Below, piece after piece: positions 46,401 to 50,189 of a stretch of 50,189 bases of DNA; the first letter of the stretch is position 1; each line of letters begins with the position of its first letter. The position numbers were made by a program, and so were the translations under genes. Source of the DNA: Oxalobacteraceae bacterium (GTDB lineage Bacteria > Pseudomonadota > Gammaproteobacteria > Burkholderiales > Burkholderiaceae_D); NCBI GenBank assembly GCA_021151485.1, contig JAGKXB010000027.1, positions 1 through 50,189 on the forward strand. The letters run 5' to 3'. The notes beneath the pieces were generated by a model, which made no database searches, had not been told where the DNA came from, and saw nothing but the letters and a program-made list of their open reading frames with translations.

Positions 46401-48395
46401 ATGTTTATAGGTGCTCCGTCGTCAAGTGTTGCGGGAAATGTTGGTAGTGTAAGCGCGAAGTGGAATGTGGAAAATTTTCGCACGTCTGAGGGGCGAGCAA
46501 AATGTGCAGCATCAATCAGCAAAGACAATAATGTCAATAAAATTCCCAATTCTGTTTTTGATGCAACACCTAATTCAAGAAAAGGGGAGCATGAATCTAT
46601 GGCTGAGTTTTATGCCAAAAAGTACCCTCATGCTTCTTTGTTGTTTTCTGATCACGCGGTTCAGTCGGCCGTGTTAATGGCGTATGTAAAAAATCCAGAG
46701 GCTCTCAATACGCATGTGCATCTCGCAATGGCATCTGTTGCCCCTTGCATGACTCCTGCACAGCAAGATGAGATAGTGACTCAAATGGGATTTGATTGGG
46801 ATGATATTGTTAAGAATCAGCCCGATCGTGCATTTATTTTAAGATTTCTCCACAGCACTTCAGATCCAAGTCAGAATTTTCTTGCCAAGAAAATTTCGGA
46901 TGGATGTTGGGGTAGGGATGAGCTTCTTTCGGAGTATGTGTGTGAGAACGCCAATATGTTCAGTTTTGCGCGTCCAAGAGCGTTGTTTGTCGATGCGATT
47001 TGTTCTGAAAGGCTGAAATTCCAATCTGCTAATGCCACAAAAATGCTTGCTCAGGCCATTTACGATGGTCATTTTGGCGATGATCCCAGGTTGTTGGCAA
47101 AAATCACCAATAAATTGGAGAGTCTGTTTGGCGCGAATAACATAAATGAGCGATCGATACATACGTATTTGGAAACGTTAAATTTGCTTGCTCAAGCTGT
47201 GCGTTTTGGACGTTTGGGGCAAGATGAGCAAATATCGCAAACTTTTGCTGCGTTCCGTCTTGCTGAAATTGCGAAGCTGTTTGCACCCCAGGCCTCTCCA
47301 GATATGAAGAAGGCGCTTGTTGATGCCATGTGTAAAGGTAAATTTGGCGATGCGATTGAGGTGCGACAGATGTTGGTTGATAAGCTCCCATTATTTGCCA
47401 CTAATGTTGCTGATCTTGAGAGCACAAATTCCTTCGATAAACATTTGAATGCACTCCATGACCTGGCAAAGTTCGTTTTTGATCAGGGTTTTGGTAAGGA
47501 TCGGACAATATTGAACAAATTGGCAGAGAATACGAAAATATTTATTGTCGATTTGAAATTATTCTCGGGGGCCAAGTTGCACTTGTTGAATGATTCCAAA
47601 ATGAGAGAGATACAAAAACAGATAACACTGAGTATCGTTACAGAAAAATTCAAGGGCATGGCAGCAGGAGGGGCTGCGCTTGAGCAATTGGAAAGATTTA
47701 AAGACAACGTTCATGGTTATTCATGGGATCTACGTACTTTTACTGGTTTGGGGTTCGTGAGTGGTTCCGTATCTGCAGGTCAGACTGCGATGGATGTAGA
47801 TGTGCAGCGTGAAACACTGGCTGGTGGTAAACGTAGGAACGAGAGCGAAGATGCTGATGTGGGTGACGCTAAGCGACAAAGGCCAGCTGCCCCTGCAGCT
47901 TTGTTGGCTGGAATAAAGGCGGGTGCGTCGCTACGTAAAAATGAAAATGGCCCGTCATCAGATGTGGCTGTTGGTGATGGCAGACCACGTGCTCCTGTGG
48001 GTCTGTTGGCAGGAATACAAGCGGGCATACGGTTAAAAAGTAGGACGGTTGGTGAGGGGGGGCAAAACCCGGACGCTAGTTCACCTATTCCGGTTAGCGC
48101 GTCGGAGCAAAGAGTAAGTGCAAGTACGCCTGCGGCTCCTAAGCTCGCGAATGCCCCTGCAAAGCCAAATTTTTTGGCTGAATTGCAAGCAAGCGCACAA
48201 AAAAGTGCAGCTAGTAGAGCGGGTAAAGCTTTAGATCCTGTTTCGCAGACTCCTAAGAAAAAAACAGGGCTGGAATCTTTATTATCGAGTGAGGGGAGCT
48301 CGACGGTGTTGGCTGAGGCTCTCAAAAGGCGTCGCACTAACATGGGTGAGGACTCTACTGATTCCACACCCGACAAATGGGCAAATAAGAAGTAA
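46401..48395 (+). CDS. effector-like protein with WH2-like actin-binding motifs and a CA-like tail
   Basis: A 664-residue protein without a signal peptide. Residues 78-153 carry the shared module, here the most diverged copy (VAPCMTPAQQDEI, ILRFL). Residues about 155-385 hold at least five degenerate helical repeats around a GxFGxD turn (DGHFGDD, FGRLGQD, KGKFGDA, QGFGKD). From 470 the tail is disordered: a bipartite NLS-like KRR/KRQR pair (477-494), WH2-like LLAGIKAGASLRKN (501-514) and LLAGIQAGIRLKSR (535-548), a degenerate FLAELQASAQK (591-601), and VLAEALKRRRTNM followed by GEDSTDSTPDKW (636-660), like a WASP central/acidic segment. I infer an actin-modulating effector. AGGAAGAG precedes the ATG. 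Confidence 0.7.
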   Translation: MFIGAPSSSVAGNVGSVSAKWNVENFRTSEGRAKCAASISKDNNVNKIPNSVFDATPNSRKGEHESMAEFYAKKYPHASLLFSDHAVQSAVLMAYVKNPEALNTHVHLAMASVAPCMTPAQQDEIVTQMGFDWDDIVKNQPDRAFILRFLHSTSDPSQNFLAKKISDGCWGRDELLSEYVCENANMFSFARPRALFVDAICSERLKFQSANATKMLAQAIYDGHFGDDPRLLAKITNKLESLFGANNINERSIHTYLETLNLLAQAVRFGRLGQDEQISQTFAAFRLAEIAKLFAPQASPDMKKALVDAMCKGKFGDAIEVRQMLVDKLPLFATNVADLESTNSFDKHLNALHDLAKFVFDQGFGKDRTILNKLAENTKIFIVDLKLFSGAKLHLLNDSKMREIQKQITLSIVTEKFKGMAAGGAALEQLERFKDNVHGYSWDLRTFTGLGFVSGSVSAGQTAMDVDVQRETLAGGKRRNESEDADVGDAKRQRPAAPAALLAGIKAGASLRKNENGPSSDVAVGDGRPRAPVGLLAGIQAGIRLKSRTVGEGGQNPDASSPIPVSASEQRVSASTPAAPKLANAPAKPNFLAELQASAQKSAASRAGKALDPVSQTPKKKTGLESLLSSEGSSTVLAEALKRRRTNMGEDSTDSTPDKWANKK

Positions 48396-48409
48396 GCATG
48401 AATATGGCG

Positions 48410-49570
48410 TTAGTGAGATTGTCCAGCTGATGCTTTTGTCGGCGTGATACTGGTGGCGACCATGTCTAAATGGTCGCCATTTGTTTCTGTATAACGCAAC
48501 TTGACTGGATACCATTCTTGCTGCGGCGCTAGCCAGATCTCTAGCCCCTGATCATAAGAACCAGGGCGCGGAGTGCGTGTGATGTGCCAGGCAGAGATTT
48601 TTCCTGATGTAATATCAATTTGCTCCAATCCAACAACGCGAAAATTCCACATTTCTGCATCGCGCACACCAGCAAGGAAAATGGTGATTTCTTTGCCTGC
48701 TTGAAATTTTTCAGCGTCACCACGACCAATTCCCGCCAATTGCCAAATTACGCTAGCACGATCTTGTTCACCGCCTTGGCGTGGATAAGTGATTGTGGAA
48801 GCGGAGAAGCTGATGATGTTTCGCTCACGATGAAAGTGCGTATTTGTTTCCGCTTTGCGCCAGCGTTTTTCATTGTATAAAACAGGTGAAATGCCATATT
48901 CATCAATCACACCTTGACTTTTAAATGTCAAAAAATTCAAAAACAACACGCTAGTGTCGCCATCCAATTGATAAGTCGCCCCATCTGTTTGCCACCGCAT
49001 CTTGCTGCTTCCATACAAAGTTTGTTCGCCACGCCATGCTTGTACATCATATTGCAGCGTGACTGATGGCGGCGCTTGCACTTTGTAATGTGGAATAGCG
49101 GTCGTCGCCTTTTCTGCTGCATCGTCCGCGTCAGTATTGGGTATCGGCTTGTTTGTGGCGGCAACCTGCGTATCCGAACTTGCGACGTTTTCAGAACTTG
49201 GCGCACTTGATTCGGTTGTGGCGGTGTTTGTTGTCGGTGGTATGGCTGGCTCGATATGTGTATCGACAGTTTGTTTCTCTATGATGGGCGCTGCTGGCGG
49301 CGGTGATTTGCGCACCGTTTTTGGTTTGGCCGGTGGTTTTGCTTGTTGGCGCGATTCTGGTGGCGTGGTTGTCAAAGGACGTATGTCTACTTGAACAGTT
49401 TGTAATAATGTGGTTTCTAGTGGTTGAGATGTGCCAACTTTATGGAGATATGTCCCAGCCCAATTGACTACTATAAAGTGCAAGCAAATAGAAATAAAAC
49501 TCAATACAAGTGAGCGTTTTGCAATCGATCGCATAGGCATAACGAACCATAGAAGGGTAAGAATTTTCAT
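48410..49570 (-). CDS. DUF3108 domain protein with TonB-like N-terminus
   Basis: A 386-residue envelope protein. One N-terminal membrane anchor (about 20-38) is followed by a Pro/Lys/Thr-rich periplasmic stretch (about 60-155) similar in style to TonB spacers, then a DUF3108 beta-rich domain (about 165-375) with YGISPVLYNEKRW and the closing EIWLAPQQEWYPVKLRY. Function is unknown; related betaproteobacterial proteins keep this layout. The ATG at 49570 lacks a clear ribosome-binding site, and ATGs ending at 49540 or 49534 (MRSIAKRSLVLS) are good alternatives. It converges on the WH2-like gene with 14 bases between stops. Confidence 0.85.
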   Translation of the reverse strand: MKILTLLWFVMPMRSIAKRSLVLSFISICLHFIVVNWAGTYLHKVGTSQPLETTLLQTVQVDIRPLTTTPPESRQQAKPPAKPKTVRKSPPPAAPIIEKQTVDTHIEPAIPPTTNTATTESSAPSSENVASSDTQVAATNKPIPNTDADDAAEKATTAIPHYKVQAPPSVTLQYDVQAWRGEQTLYGSSKMRWQTDGATYQLDGDTSVLFLNFLTFKSQGVIDEYGISPVLYNEKRWRKAETNTHFHRERNIISFSASTITYPRQGGEQDRASVIWQLAGIGRGDAEKFQAGKEITIFLAGVRDAEMWNFRVVGLEQIDITSGKISAWHITRTPRPGSYDQGLEIWLAPQQEWYPVKLRYTETNGDHLDMVATSITPTKASAGQSH

Positions 49571-49654
49571 AGTATATGGCGAGCCGGATACTTTGTCGTT
49601 TTATCTTATTGGTAAAGATATTTCGAAAAACTTAAAAATAATTGCAAAAAGGTG

Positions 49655-49683
49655 TTGACGAGTTGGTTTTGGTGGTTCATAAT
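49655..49683 (+). promoter_or_regulatory. ribosomal RNA operon promoter
   Basis: TTGACG (49655-49660), a 17-base spacer and CATAAT (49678-49683). The 30 bases upstream are strongly A-rich (GAAAAACTTAAAAATAATTG), as in rrn UP elements. The start would be near 49690, leaving a leader of about 130 bases before 16S. Confidence 0.75.
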
Positions 49684-49737
49684 CTCGCCTCTCTGCTGCT
49701 GAACAAGACGATTTAGCGGCGAGTAAGAAGGAAGAAT

Positions 49738-49757
49738 GGTGCTTCGAAAGAAGCACC
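49738..49757 (+). other. GNRA-loop hairpin in the rrn leader
   Basis: GGTGCTTC and GAAGCACC form a perfect 8-base stem closed by a GAAA tetraloop, followed by no T-run. It is transcribed in the 16S leader and may take part in leader folding or processing. I do not see a canonical boxA (TGCTCTTTAACA) nearby. Confidence 0.5.
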
Positions 49758-49818
49758 TGTCAGTATTTTGAGTGAGCGATAGCAGAAATGCTAGGCAGAA
49801 ATGCCACAAACAGAGATT

Positions 49819-50189
<371 letters not shown>

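Noticed and set aside
47780..48376. 198-codon minus-strand frame opposite the WH2-like tail
   Set aside because: It is a mirror of the low-complexity Ala/Ser/Pro coding region, has no ribosome-binding site and resembles no family.

Overview
The window looks like chromosomal DNA of a betaproteobacterium of the order Burkholderiales. The evidence is the gene orders (metX-metW, lptM-lysA, yicC-gmk-rpoZ-spoT, rph-rdgB-hemW, tamA-tamB), a phasin next to a thiolase, a BPSS1780-type membrane protein, and the 5' end of a 16S rRNA gene at the right edge. Base composition is moderate (my estimate, about 45-47% GC), low for that order. Gene remnants and host-directed effector-like proteins suggest a host-associated lineage with a decaying accessory genome. 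I cannot name the species.

Layout: 0-9 kb is housekeeping (radC, an SlpA-type FKBP and ispH, a PBP7-type endopeptidase, iclR, lysA-lptM, cyaY, PBP1a). 9.2-15.4 kb is a tight minus-strand operon: a small membrane protein, a secreted CocE-type hydrolase, a membrane fatty-acid hydroxylase fused to a GH3-type acyl-amidosynthetase, a dipeptide epimerase, and the first 65 codons of an SDR epimerase cut off just before ponA. The remnant of an Fsr-like transporter lies upstream. 15.8-21 kb holds metX-metW, ampG flanked by inverted REP-like palindromes, a thiolase and a phasin. 21.4-22 kb holds a tandem duplication of a small Cys-rich secreted protein. The duplicated copy has lost its start codon at the same point where the thiC TPP riboswitch has lost its 5' half. 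22-26.5 kb is the thiC-thiS-thiG-thiD-thiE operon. 26.5-36.6 kb is again housekeeping (BPSS1780 protein, thrB, DUF2782, spoT-rpoZ-gmk-yicC, rph-rdgB-hemW, queC).

36.7-48.4 kb is the most unusual part. tamA-tamB is bracketed by three effector-like genes. All three share an N-terminal module of about 75 residues that I do not recognise. They differ after it: one is a ShET2/EspL-type cysteine protease with a Cys-His-Asp triad and ankyrin-like repeats, one is all-helical with no recognised domain, and one has helical repeats followed by a tail carrying a bipartite NLS-like motif, two WH2-like actin-binding motifs, a degenerate third, and a C-terminal segment resembling the central/acidic part of a WCA module. 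I regard this shared module and the WH2/CA-like protein as the best candidates for something undescribed. The window ends with a DUF3108 protein and a 16S rRNA gene with a clear rrn-type promoter.
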